From Brachypterus glaber (lineage: Eukaryota > Arthropoda > Insecta > Coleoptera > Kateretidae), in the NCBI GenBank assembly GCA_958510825.1, contig OY294051.1, positions 32,863,667-32,927,666 of the forward strand: DNA of 64,000 nt, in the 5' to 3' direction. Position 1 is the first letter of the stretch. Every line of letters begins with the position of its first letter. Shown here piece after piece: positions 23,057 to 34,271 of the stretch. Position numbers and translations under genes: made by a program. Under the pieces are notes generated by a model. That model was not told the origin of the DNA. It saw only the letters and a list, made by a program, of their open reading frames with translations, and did not search any database.

Positions 23057-24300
23057 ATGTAAGTCAATCACGGCACCGCATTCTTATGTTTTATGTTCTT
23101 ATGCAAGCTTCTGGGTAGGCCTTTAGGGGTTAGAAAGTTTACTCATTTTATCTTAATGTTAACCGTGGCGTGTCATGCTTTAATCTGACATTAACCCAGC
23201 TATGTTTAATCCATCTTTTACCCTAATTATGATACCACGAAAATCTTAAAGCCGAAATTTTCATTCTTAAACCTAATTAAGAAAAATAATGTTATAATCC
23301 ATTAAGGAATTAATTATGCGACCAGCTATTTTTATACTTTTAGGCTCTCTCTCTCCCTCAAAAACATTTTTTTAATAGCACACTTCTTAAGTTGATAAGG
23401 TCAGCATATTTTAGCTTTCCCATTTTAAAAATTTTCAAAATGTTGGGAAAGCCTTTTTTAACTTTACTTGCATTAAATAGAATTCGTGTTCCTTTGTACT
23501 GAGAATTTGTTATAGGTAGAATCATGTCTATTCGAACTGACGTCATCACAATATAATGCTGTCGTATTTGGTGTTTTTTCCCATTTTACCATGGTAATAT
23601 GCTGCTGTGAATTATCTGTAAAAGCTGTACTACCATGGTAAAATCGATGATAATATCATATTATGCACTGTGAAAACAATCTGGTTTGGACAATCAATTG
23701 TTAAATACAGAGCGACTATTGTTGCTTTAATCAGAAATCTGTCAAAAAGTCAATTTTCCAAATACAGGGTGAGTTTTTTAAAGTGTTACAAGGGAATATC
23801 TCAAAAACAGTTAAAAAATTTTTGTGAAATTTATAAGTCGAGGATTTTAACAGTTTGGCGATTATTTCTTAGTTTATTGCTCAATTAAACATGGAAAATG
23901 TTTGGAAGTTGAAGGGGGACATTTTGAACAATTGCTCAAACATTTTTTTGTATAATATAATTTAATTAATCATAACTCCATAACCTAAAGAGCAAATCAA
24001 TTTTTTTTTGCATACATACCTTATTTTTTACAAGATATTGTATACAATACTTGCATTGTAGTATTTAATATCACAAGCAAAGTATTAAATACCAAATGTC
24101 GTGATTTGAATAAAAATATGTATTTACAAATAACATTCAGTATTAAAACTACAATGACATTTTCTGAATGTATTTTTTGTTAAAAACGTTGACCTCATTG
24201 CATTTTTTAATTACATTTAATATTAGTGATGTTTTTGGTAAATATATCGCACATATAAATTACTGCCTGGGGATCTGTTTACACAAAAGCGCACGCACAT
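23057..24300. other. Intron, nothing coding recognised
   Basis: 23066-23125 resembles the family at 2821 (CACGGCACCGCATTCTTATG, then GGGTAGGCC). A short inverted pair, TTACCATGGTAA-type, lies at 23586-23640. The rest is AT-rich. Confidence 0.45.
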
Positions 24301-24302
24301 TA

Positions 24303-24517
24303 GGGTGGTCGCGAAAATTCAAATTGAATATACGAATGCTACCCACACAAAAATTTGTTGCCCTTTAGGGTAATATGAATTATCCAAAATTTGAAGTCAA
24401 TCGAAATACTTTAAGGCACCGCACAGTGGTCCTAAAGTTTTTAAACTTACCTATTTTACCAGCTTCTTTTTGTATGAGTAGCATTCGTATATTCAGTTTG
24501 AATTTTCGCGACCACCC
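24303..24517. mobile_element. MITE with ~41-bp inverted repeats, TA flanks
   Basis: GGGTGGTCGCGAAAATTCAA and its complement, extending through TGAATATACGAATGCTAC, with one mismatch. TA stands directly outside each end (24301-24302 and 24518-24519). The length is 215 bp with no coding capacity. Confidence 0.75.
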
Positions 24518-24819
24518 TAACGCACATTTAAATAACTTGCATGTATTTTACAGTAGCTTTTTTTATTTTCAGTGGGGGTTCTTCAGGGAAAAAACAATAC
24601 TATTTCCGCGGTTTGGTTACATAAAATAACTCCTTAAAAACTTTAAAATGCCTTAGAGATAGTGCCAATATTTCCTACATTGACCAATGTTGGCAAACCC
24701 ACATTGGGTCTACATATTGAGAAGGCATCAGCCGCCCTACGGCCAGTTTAAAAAATAAACTTTAGGATAAAATTAAAAAAAATTTAAATCACATTGTTAT
24801 TGTAAATTAAAAAAGTTAA

Positions 24820-24914
24820 ATTTCCTATAAAACAGTAAACAATCGTTTTAAATCATATAAATTTTACAGTTTTATCTTAATGCTACTCTCTAATTTTACC
24901 TTAATCTTTTACAG
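24820..24914. repeat. Partial copy of the CACTGTAAAAA MITE (right part)
   Basis: Resembles the right part of the outer element at 38543-39303: TATAAAACAGTAAACAA, AATCATATAAATTTTA, ATCTTAATGCTACT, then TTTTACAGTGTA. It lacks the second inner insertion found there, so it acts as an unoccupied reference site. Confidence 0.6.
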
Positions 24915-25094
24915 TGTATCTAATATTTTGTTGAAATTTAATTTTTGCCAAATTTACTTGAATTAAGAACATATTTCTTTATGTTTACTTGAATCTGCTC
25001 CAAATTCTCAAATTAAAGAAAGATTTATTCGTCTTTGTTTCTGTAAAACTATTTTATTTACCTACAAATAAAATGTAAATTTTATAGATGTAGG

Positions 25095-25603
25095 CAGGGC
25101 CGGATCGAGCCAGCCGAGCTCCCTCGAAACTTTCTTTCCCGGGCCTTCTATTTTTCCAAAAGATGTATTCCCCACTAAGAGCTAAGGGACTTGTACCGAG
25201 GGACGGGCCTGATAAAAAACTGACGACTAAAAAAACGTTCGTCAGCCCTTTATTAACTATATTAGCGCCGCGGGGAAAATTTCTTACGAATTCTATTAAA
25301 GTTCTAATTTCTTCCATTTTTTTATAATTTAATTTAAGATTGTAAAACACATTCAAGTTACAATGATAAAAAATCGGAAGAAAGTTCTAGCGCCGCAGGC
25401 GAAAATTAAAAAAAAATGATATACATTTTTTAGGAAAAACGTCCGTTTTAAACGACCCTGCTAATTTGCTCGTTTTGTCGCCCTTGTCGTTCTAGGGGAG
25501 GGGGGTATAAATAAATAAGTTATAAACTGTTTATTATAAATTAAAACAAAATGTCGATGCCGGCCTAGCCCGGCATGTCAAGCCATCCTCAAGTCCGGCC
25601 CTG
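25095..25603. mobile_element. hAT-like non-autonomous element
   Basis: CAGGGCCGGATCGAGCC at 25095 and GAGG..CAAGTCCGGCCCTG ending at 25603. Direct repeats GATGTAGG (25087-25094) and GATGTATG (25604-25611) match at 7 of 8 positions. CAGGGCCGG ends and an 8-bp duplication are typical of hAT elements. The - strand open frame at 25054-25356 crosses the left end and is not considered real. Confidence 0.8.
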
Positions 25604-25814
25604 GATGTATGTACTAGTTTCTAGATTTTATTTTGCTGGCCTTTGGCGAAATACACGTATAATAAACAATATGACTCAGAGTTTAATATCGATTAAGTAT
25701 TAATATTTATAATATTTAAATGAATTACCATGTTGGTAATTGTGAACGTAATTCCGTTTTTATTTACTGGGGGCAACCGGATCAATAATTATAATTAAAT
25801 ACGGACCAACTTAT

Positions 25815-26060
25815 GGGAGGATTGGTGTAGTGGTCTACCGCGTCTGTACATGATTAGTCTACTAGCTAACTACGGTGAGTTCGATTCTCACTGGCGCCGA
25901 TTTGCCTTTTTCAGTTAATTAATAATTGAAATTTGCGAAGGCGATAAGTGCACTCCCTAGAAACTGGTTTGAAAGTCAGTATAAGCCGGTGGTTCCCTCT
26001 ACTACTAGCCCACAAAAGTCCAGGACTTAGGCGATGCTTAATTAAGTAGAAGAAAATAAA
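25815..26060 (+). mobile_element. tRNA-derived SINE, copy 1
   Basis: The head GGGAGGATTGGTGTAGTGGT resembles a tRNA 5' end with an A box. GGTGAGTTCGATTCTCAC at 25874-25891 is a complete T-arm with B box. These two boxes make an internal RNA polymerase III promoter. The body (GGCGCCGATTTGCCTTTTTC, GCGAAGGCG, CTACTACTAGCCCACA, GTCCAGGACTTAGG, GCTTAATTAAGTAGAA) is shared with the copies at 33175 and 56878. There is no acceptor-stem 3' half, so it is not a functional tRNA. Confidence 0.85.
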
Positions 26061-26171
26061 TTTTTCGAAACGTCGGAAAGTTATAAAACGTGTTTTTCTG
26101 AAGGACAAAGACCTATACCCACCATTTTAAAAGTTATAAATAATAAAATAAATGTTAAAAGGCTACTATCC

Positions 26172-26718
26172 AAAGAACTTTTACCTCAAGAAGGAACATG
26201 ATGAAATCTACCGTATGCTTTGTTTGAAGCGTGAACCAACTACGGTGAGGGGCTGGTGGGGAGTGACTATTGTTTACACTTAGTACGAGTAAAGAGAGAG
26301 AAAAAATCTGTAAACTCACAGTCTAATGTCGTAAAATGACTGACAGGGGTACAGTGTTGCCGATTGGAAACATATACTTTGGATATTTTATTGTAAATTT
26401 TAAGAAACATTAGTTCTGTATAAGTTTTATATAAACTAGTAGTTTAATTTTAATAGATTTAAAAATACTATATTATTAAACATAATTATACTATACACAA
26501 TAAAGTTTTTTACATTTTTAATTTAAGTATAATGATTTGAATTCATGATAAGATGGAAACTTAACAACATGGCTACTAGGTAGCCTGAAAGTCGACTAGC
26601 GACATCTACATTTTACACCACAAAGCTGTATCGCGTTTCTGTTATTAAATAAACAAATAAAAAGATGACACCTTCATAAACATTGGTCTAAAATTACTTC
26701 TTGAGGTAAAAGTTCTTT
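26172..26718. mobile_element. Non-autonomous element with perfect 10-bp target duplication (Mutator-like?)
   Basis: AAAGAACTTTTACCTCAAGA(AG) at the left and its exact complement at the right form 22-bp inverted repeats. GCTACTATCC stands immediately outside both ends (26162-26171 and 26719-26728). Ten-base duplications are in the 8-11 range of Mutator-like transposases. The interior (547 bp) is non-coding. Confidence 0.8.
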
Positions 26719-27081
26719 GCTACTATCCTAATATAAAGATTAAGCCTATTTAAGCTTACTTATGCATACAGCATAAACTTAAAAGGTTGAATAGTTGTGG
26801 AAATCGTTTTCAACTTGAAACTTTCGAGTTGAAAAAAAAACAAATATCTAAAACTAGATAACTAATGAATTAATTAAAGGTTGTGCTGTTCTTTGTTATT
26901 TCTCTTCTAATGCCAGTAAAGTTCAACTTACTAATAGTTTGTGATTTTATGTTTTCATTAAGGAAAGCTATTAGGTATACCAAGTAAGAAACGGTTCAAG
27001 ATCTATTATGAGTCACCACGGGATTTAACACGTATAGCTACCCATTACCCAAGGGGTTTAAAACCACCCACGTCAAATGCC

Positions 27082-30000
27082 AAACCCAAAACTTCTTCCT
27101 TAATGTAAAGGAGACATTTATTTCTTTGGAAGGAGCTTAATTTTGCAATTGTCTTATATACATTTACATACCCCGGGCCTGGGAGGCCCGAATACAAAAA
27201 TTAATGGTTTAATAGGTATCATATAAGATTAAACTATTATATTGATGTTTTAATATATTTTTATTTCTGTATATAATAAAAACTCAAACGAAAATGTAAC
27301 AAAACCCTTAAAAATATCTTAATAAATATCTTAAAATAATCAGTAAAAAAATACTAGAAAAGCAATTATTACAGATTTTGGTACAATGTTCATTGAAAAT
27401 ATTATTTTTACATTATTGACAAGTCATTTTGCTTTTTCTGTCCAATTTTTGGTACAATGTTGTAAATATTATTCGGGGTGTGCATCCTAGGGTTAGCCCT
27501 AGTAACTTAAAAACCACTGAAGATAGACATTAACTGTATTTCATTAAAATAAAGAAAATTTAATGCAAATTTCCAAAATAAAAAATATATCTACAGGGTG
27601 TTAGAAAAATCGAAACAAAAATAAAATTTTGGACCACCCTAATGGCGCGATTTTTTTTATGTTTTGTTATTTTATTCGAAATCAGAGGTATCAAAAATTT
27701 AGAATTTTATGATTATGATTATTTTATAATTTTGTCCCTGTTTTATTTTTCGTGGCTCACTGTGCGGTTGTTCAAAACCCTTACATGGTGGACAAAAACC
27801 GAAGTTATATTCGAAACAACAACATAATTAATTTACTCAAAATCAGCTGTCATGTCAGCTGACATGTCAGATCCAAATCAACTTTCAGAAGTTGGCCAGT
27901 GTTATTTGAAATTCTGCCGAAGGCGCCAACTGCACGGTAAAAAATGGATGTAAAATACATTCATTTACGTGGTTTACTAAGTAATTTTACTGTACTTGAC
28001 TATGTTTAATTCAAGAATTTGTGGTGAAATATTGTAAAACCTAGCATTTATTTTGTAAAATAATATAATTTGTAAATAAATTTAATTTAGGTATTGTAAA
28101 ATAGTATAAATTTTGTAAGGCGCTGTAATATAATTTAAAAACCTATAATATAGTTTAAAATTACACAAAATTACAACATTCATGTAAAATTATTTAAAAT
28201 TACATAGATTTACATGGATTTACATCTATTGACATTTACGGATTATATAATTTAGAGTCGATCAGATCATTCGTTCTTGAGTTATCGTGTACACAAAAAA
28301 GGTGACATCAGACCATAGACAAAGAACATAGATGAGATGTCATCTCAAGGTTATATACAAATTTACGAGTCCTCCATTTTGATCGGAAGTTACGTCAGAA
28401 ATCAGCCGGGAAATTTAAATTAGTTGTTAAAATGTAAATAAATAAACGACATAACCTTACTTTTTAATGTTTTCTTATGTTATATTAAAAAAAATCAAAC
28501 TTACCTAAAAAATATGATACTGCTGTCTGCAGCTAGCAGTCGTTTTATGTTTCTACAACTTTTTATAAAACACGTCATTGCAAAGACTTTACTAGTTCTT
28601 TGAAAAAGCACTATAAAATATACAAAAAACACAGAAAGACTTTAAAAGTTCAAAAACCCAAAAACCCAAAACTTCTTCCTTAATGTAAAGGAGACATTTA
28701 TTTCTTTGGAAGGAGCTTAATTTTGCAATTGTCTTATATACATTTACATACCCCGGGCCTGGGAGGCCCGAATACAAAAATTAATGGTTTAATAGGTATC
28801 ATATAAGATTAAACTATTATATTGATGTTTTAATATATTTTTATTTCTGTATATAATAAAAACTCAAACGAAAATGTAACAAAACCCTTAAAAATATCTT
28901 AATAAATATCTTAAAATAATCAGTAAAAAAATACTAGAAAAGCAATTATTACAGATTTTGGTACAATGTTCATTGAAAATATTATTTTTACATTATTGAC
29001 AAGTCATTTTGCTTTTTCTGTCCAATTTTTGGTACAATGTTGTAAATATTATTCGGGGTGTGCATCCTAGGGTTAGCCCTAGTAACTTAAAAACCACTGA
29101 AGATAGACATTAACTGTATTTCATTAAAATAAAGAAAATTTAATGCAAATTTCCAAAATAAAAAATATATCTACAGGGTGTTAGAAAAATCGAAACAAAA
29201 ATAAAATTTTGGACCACCCTAATGGCGCGATTTTTTTTATGTTTTGTTATTTTATTCGAAATCAGAGGTATCAAAAATTTAGAATTTTATGATTATGATT
29301 ATTTTATAATTTTGTCCCTGTTTTATTTTTCGTGGCTCACTGTGCGGTTGTTCAAAACCCTTACATGGTGGACAAAAACCGAAGTTATATTCGAAACAAC
29401 AACATAATTAATTTACTCAAAATCAGCTGTCATGTCAGCTGACATGTCAGATCCAAATCAACTTTCAGAAGTTGGCCAGTGTTATTTGAAATTCTGCCGA
29501 AGGCGCCAACTGCACGGTAAAAAATGGATGTAAAATACATTCATTTACGTGGTTTACTAAGTAATTTTACTGTACTTGACTATGTTTAATTCAAGAATTT
29601 GTGGTGAAATATTGTAAAACCTAGCATTTATTTTGTAAAATAATATAATTTGTAAATAAATTTAATTTAGGTATTGTAAAATAGTATAAATTTTGTAAGG
29701 CGCTGTAATATAATTTAAAAACCTATAATATAGTTTAAAATTACACAAAATTACAACATTCATGTAAAATTATTTAAAATTACATAGATTTACATGGATT
29801 TACATCTATTGACATTTACGGATTATATAATTTAGAGTCGATCAGATCATTCGTTCTTGAGTTATCGTGTACACAAAAAAGGTGACATCAGACCATAGAC
29901 AAAGAACATAGATGAGATGTCATCTCAAGGTTATATACAAATTTACGAGTCCTCCATTTTGATCGGAAGTTACGTCAGAAATCAGCCGGGAAATTTAAAT

Positions 30001-30237
30001 TAGTTGTTAAAATGTAAATAAATAAACGACATAACCTTACTTTTTAATGTTTTCTTATGTTATATTAAAAAAAATCAAACTTACCTAAAAAATATGATAC
30101 TGCTGTCTGCAGCTAGCAGTCGTTTTATGTTTCTACAACTTTTTATAAAACACGTCATTGCAAAGACTTTACTAGTTCTTTGAAAAAGCACTATAAAATA
30201 TACAAAAAACACAGAAAGACTTTAAAAGTTCAAAAAC
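27082..30237. repeat. Perfect tandem duplication, 1,576-bp unit
   Basis: 27082-28657 and 28662-30237 appear identical; I noticed no difference, and they are separated only by CCAA. The junction lies in an AAACCCAAAACCC-type short repeat. The unit is AT-rich and contains a small GTCAGCTGAC palindrome, a CCCGGGCCTGGGAGGCCCG hairpin, the TATGATTATGATTATTTTAT region, and a GAGTCGATCAGATC...GTTATCGTGTACAC segment that also occurs inverted near 55000. Short identical open frames at 27642-27827 and 29222-29407 do not resemble any protein I know. Confidence 0.9.
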
Positions 30238-31277
30238 GCTATTATATAGTCTATAATAAAATAAAATGTTCACCCTTCTAGCACAAAACACCAAACGCGT
30301 AGAAAAAATAACAGAAAAACCTCGAAAACAAACTCAAAACATACATAAATTAGGTTATGTTAACCTGTTGCACGAATATGTTAGAGGTGTGTGCAAAGAA
30401 TTATATTTTTATTGTTAAATTACTGGTAGAAATAAATAAATATCTGTGTAGTATAATATATTGATTTAGTTTTTACATATATAACAAACTGTTACAACAA
30501 AACAACGACAAAAAGAAACTTTTACTGACTACTGAAGTGAAATGAAAAGACACATCTCTAACAAAGAAAATATTCCTATCTAACGCAACACAGTGTTACC
30601 AACATAAAATATATATTTTTTTACTTTATGTTGGACAATTGGAATCAAAATGGAGGACTCATTTAGTCGGGACGCAGAAGTATGCGCAGACGGTCAAAAA
30701 TCAATCTATTTGTTTATTTTGTCTATGCATCAGAGGGACAGACGAATATTTTTAAATTTTCTTATTTTTTCACCAAACACATTTGTATCCAAGATTTTTT
30801 TGTTTGGACTTTTTTAGTTGATCTAGCACAACAATTCCCCTTTTCCTTATAAAAATATAATCCCTATGATCTTACGTATAAAAGTAACAAATGGTTTAAT
30901 CTCGCGAGCTATTTCAAGAAAAATCAATAGAAAAATGCATCTAGCAACACATGTTTTCATGGCCTACGTAGAATTAAAAATCTACCCTTGACACTAGATC
31001 ATTCAACACTCTTTATGTCTAGTTTAAAATAGGTTAAGCACAGCGACACCATTTCTTAACAATTGTCCTTTAGTTGACACCATATTTCTGATTAAGGTCA
31101 AGATTGTTTAATAAAGAAGGTTTTTAAAACGAGTAAAAAGCTGCAAAATCATTGACCTTTCCCAAGTTGCTAAATTTCAGCTGAAATATTCTACATGAGC
31201 CTAATAAGAAACTAATCAAAAAGCCAAAAGTCTACATAGGAGGTCAGTTTAAGTCATTATCAGTGCTTAAACTTAAA
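30238..31277. other. Intron, nothing recognised
   Basis: AT-rich. AAAATGGAGGACTCATTTAG near 30650 is an inverted echo of a segment at 28374/29954. ACACTAGATCATT...TAGTTTAAAATAGGTTAAG at 30988-31040 recurs at 35554-35588, on the other side of the palindromic locus. No gene is seen. Confidence 0.45.
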
Positions 31278-31280
31278 TAA

Positions 31281-32131
31281 CACAGGCCCACAAAATAAAA
31301 AAAGTGGTCTGTGCTGGGGTTGAGACCCCCCTACTCTTATGTATTTTGGGGTGCTGAACACGAATCTGTCATAAAAAGAGGCACTTCATGGGCTCATCTC
31401 TTTGCTACACTGAAAAAACTGTCTAAAATGGTAAAAATCTCATATTATTTCAGTGTAACAAAAAAATGAGCCATTGAAGTGCATTTTTTATGACAGATTC
31501 TTTTTCACCATCTCAAAATATATAAGAATAGGTGGCTCTAAACCCCAGCACAGAACACTCTTTTTTTTGTGGCCCAGACAGTTTTTCCAGTGTAGAAAAA
31601 AAAGAGCCTATGAAGTGCCTTTTTTATGACAGATTTGTGTTCAGCATCCCAAAATACATAAGAATAGGTGGGTCTCAACCCCGGCACAGACGACTATTTT
31701 TTTTATGGGCCCATGCTGTTTTTTCAGTGTAGAAAAAAAATGAGCCGATGAAGTGCCTTTTTTATGACAGATTCGTGTTCAGCATCCCAAAATACATAAG
31801 AATAAGTGGATCTCAAACCCAGCACAGATCACTTTTTTTTTTGTGGGCACAGACAGTTTTTTTGAGAGTAAAACAAAATAAGCCCATGAAGTGCCTTTTT
31901 TTATGGCAGATTCGTGTTCAGCATCCCAAAATACATAAGAATCCGTGGGTCTTAACCACAGCACAAACCACTTTTTTGTGGGTCCAGACAGTTTTTTCAG
32001 TGCAGAAACAAAATAAGCCCACGAAGTGCCTTTTTTATGACAGATTCGTATTCAGTATCCGAAAATACATAAGAATAGTTAGGTCTCAACCCCAGCACAG
32101 CCCACTTTTTTTCTTCTTTTGTGGGCCTGTG
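31281..32131. mobile_element. PIF/Harbinger-like MITE with one arm amplified five-fold, TAA flanks
   Basis: CACAGGCCCAC at the left and GTGGGCCTGTG at the right, flanked by TAA (31278-31280 and 32132-32134). The left arm (31281-31430) is single. The right arm is about five direct copies of a roughly 135-bp unit (TGAAGTGCCTTTTTTATGAC near 31613, 31749, 31889 and 32022, with a variant at 31476). The normal two-arm form is seen at 45314-45610. Open frames here (31532-31732, 31748-32134) are repeat sequence. Confidence 0.8.
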
Positions 32132-32170
32132 TAATCATTACGTAAGCAAATCATGTTTTTTTTTAATTTT

Positions 32171-32399
32171 AAAGGGCGCTTAGTACATGTCATAAAAGTT
32201 ATGGGGTTGCTATTTAAGATTTTGGAGTTGGAGTAGTTGGTTATATTATAATATGGTTATAGGCATAAAAGTATGGGGGTTGCTATTTAAGATTTTTGAG
32301 TTGGGGTAGTTGGTTATATTATAATATAACCAACTACCCCAACTCCAAAATCTTAAGTAGCAACCCCCTTACTTTTATGCCATGTACTAAGCGCCCTTT
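32171..32399. mobile_element. Foldback MITE with GGGCGCTTAGTACATG ends
   Basis: AAAGGGCGCTTAGTACATG at the left and its complement at the right. The segment GGGGTTGCTATTTAAGATTT, TTGGAGTTGG and GTAGTTGGTTATATTATAAT occurs twice in direct order and once inverted. No target duplication is clear. Confidence 0.75.
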
Positions 32400-32934
32400 G
32401 CCTCCCTAGAGTTATTTTAAAATTTAAAAAAATATGATTTATTACGTAAAAAGGTATTATATGCAATCTACCTGTTATACTAAGATATAATATCCTTAGT
32501 CAAATTAAAAACCAATAGCAAAAACAGTACCGTTTGTTGTGTTTTGATTTATTGATATTGATTTAGTTTGACAAGCTTTACCACAATACAAATAGACCAT
32601 ACGGCTATCGAATATGAGAACAATAATACACGTATAATACAATGTATACAATCTCATTACATACATACGATTTAAAGGAAAGTCAAAACTTTAAAGTGAG
32701 TATCTGAACAATAAACATGATGTTGGTTGGTCTGTTTGTATTCCCATATATTTTATGTTACACTCTTATGATATAAACTATATTTTTATATATAATATAC
32801 AATAGTTTTAAAGTATATGTAGGGTAGTTACTTTTATATAGGGGAAAGTTAGCTAAACGAATTACATTAACTAAAGAAACAACTGTAAAAATATGTTGTT
32901 TGGTTTTTTGTTTTAGCAGAATCTTTGGTATTCA
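32400..32934. other. Intron, nothing recognised
   Basis: AT-rich sequence between the foldback MITE and the palindromic locus. No gene or repeat ends are seen. Confidence 0.4.
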
Positions 32935-33174
32935 CAGGTGTCTTCAGGCAAGCATAGGTTTGACAAAAATGTCACCAATAACTGTTTAGGGGACTTTGTA
33001 GTAGACGTACTGGAGATCATAGAAATGCATCCAACAAAATCGTAGCTGCTCACTTAAGACATTTATTCAATTTTATATATTTAATTACACATGTAGTGAT
33101 GAAAATTGAACAACAGCTTTCTTTAAATGATTAATGTAGCTAGGATCGTCTAAACGGTTTATTTTATATCTATT

Positions 33175-33440
33175 TTATGTTTGTTTGTTTGTTTTTAACC
33201 TCGTACTATTCTACTTAATTAAGCATCCCCTAAGTCCAGGACTTGTGTGGGCTAGTAGTAGAGGGAACCACCGGCTTTAATTGACTTTCGAACCAATATA
33301 TCTAGGGAGTACGCCTTCGCCAAATTTCAATTATTAATTAACTGAAAAAGGCAATCGGCGCCAGTGAGGTTTGAACTCACGATCATTAGTTCAGTGTCAG
33401 GCTATATCGATGCCATTGACCGCTGAGCTAAATCTCCCAT
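33175..33440 (-). mobile_element. tRNA-derived SINE, copy 2, inserted in the left arm of the palindrome
   Basis: On the - strand: the head GGGAGATTTAGCTCAGCGGT (A box), then GTGAGTTCAAACCTCAC (B box, T-arm), the shared body GGCGCCGATTGCC and so on, and a tail ending in AAACAAACAAACA. The right arm of the palindrome gives the exact empty site (TATATCTATTCCAATAAG), so the inserted segment is defined. ATT is present on both sides. The tRNA head differs from copies 1 and 3 while the tail is the same. Confidence 0.9.
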
Positions 33441-33998
33441 ATTCCAATAAGTAAGGATTTTTTTGTGAACAGATTCACCAGCCTGTTCTGACCATAAACC
33501 TAGTCCTTTATTTTTCAGCAATTTTAACGAGTCTTGAAGGGGATGGATAATTACATGAATTTTCAAAGTTTCAGATACACCCGTTGCTTTGAAACATTTC
33601 GATAACATATTTATATCTCTTTGACAATCATAATCTGAAGGAACCTTCCCAGTGGTGAAGCATTTTTCAATAATTTTGTTCATGATTTGGAAGGCGGATA
33701 TAAAATGAATAACTTGAGGTACTCCTACATCCTTAACAATTTCCAGATCGGTAAGCGCGTTGCTCTATTTTAAAAGTTTTCGGCAGGCATTCCCTTCAAA
33801 GATCTCGCCTTGATAACTTTTAGAGATTAAATTTAGTTTTTTGGGCCACAGTAAGGCTTTATCACGTCCAAGTAGCGGCACAAGACCTACCCAAAATAAA
33901 TGATTGACGAATCCTTGGAGTAGATGGAGTTCTGGGATGATGCACTTCTTGATGACATACATATTATCATCTTCTTCGTTTGGACTTTCGATTTCCAT
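33441..33998 (-). pseudogene. Inverted, deleted copy of the unrecognised protein
   Basis: The - strand frames (about 33998-33765 and 33683-33441) encode the same segments as the right-arm gene: EEDDNMYVIKKCIIPELHLL, FVNHLFWVGLVPLLGRDKAL, CFTTGKVPSDYDC, LKNKGLGLWSEQAGESVHKK. A stop after KLLK and small changes near 33700-33765 break the frame. The SINE removed the end (after LTYWN). It is a degenerate mirror copy, not an independent gene. Confidence 0.75.
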
Positions 33999-34271
33999 AT
34001 GATCGTTTTCTTCCTCTTCCTGTTGAATTAATTCTGTATTATCTATTTAAATCGGGCGAATAGTTCTATGGGAGAATGGTAATACATATTTTGAAAAAAC
34101 CTTGACCTCCGCGGAGGATTTAAATAGCGGTTTAGATAATACAGAATTAATTCAACAGGAAGAGGAAGAAAAGGATCATATGGAAATCGAAAGTAAGAGA
34201 AGTCGTTACGTTGATGGAGGGTCCATTGGAAAGAAAGGAAAATTAACAAGTGTTAATCGACTTATAATGCT

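Noticed and set aside
25815..25891. Possible functional tRNA gene
   Set aside because: A and B boxes are good, but the acceptor stem cannot pair with the 3' side, and the sequence continues into the shared SINE body.
27642..29407. Two identical 61-codon open frames as a duplicated gene
   Set aside because: Identical because the 1.58-kb unit is duplicated; the composition (F/Y-rich) matches random AT-rich translation.
31532..32134. Open frames with repeated FVFSIPKYIRI segments
   Set aside because: Translation of the 135-bp tandem arm of a MITE; the repetition is in the DNA, with no sign of selection on protein.
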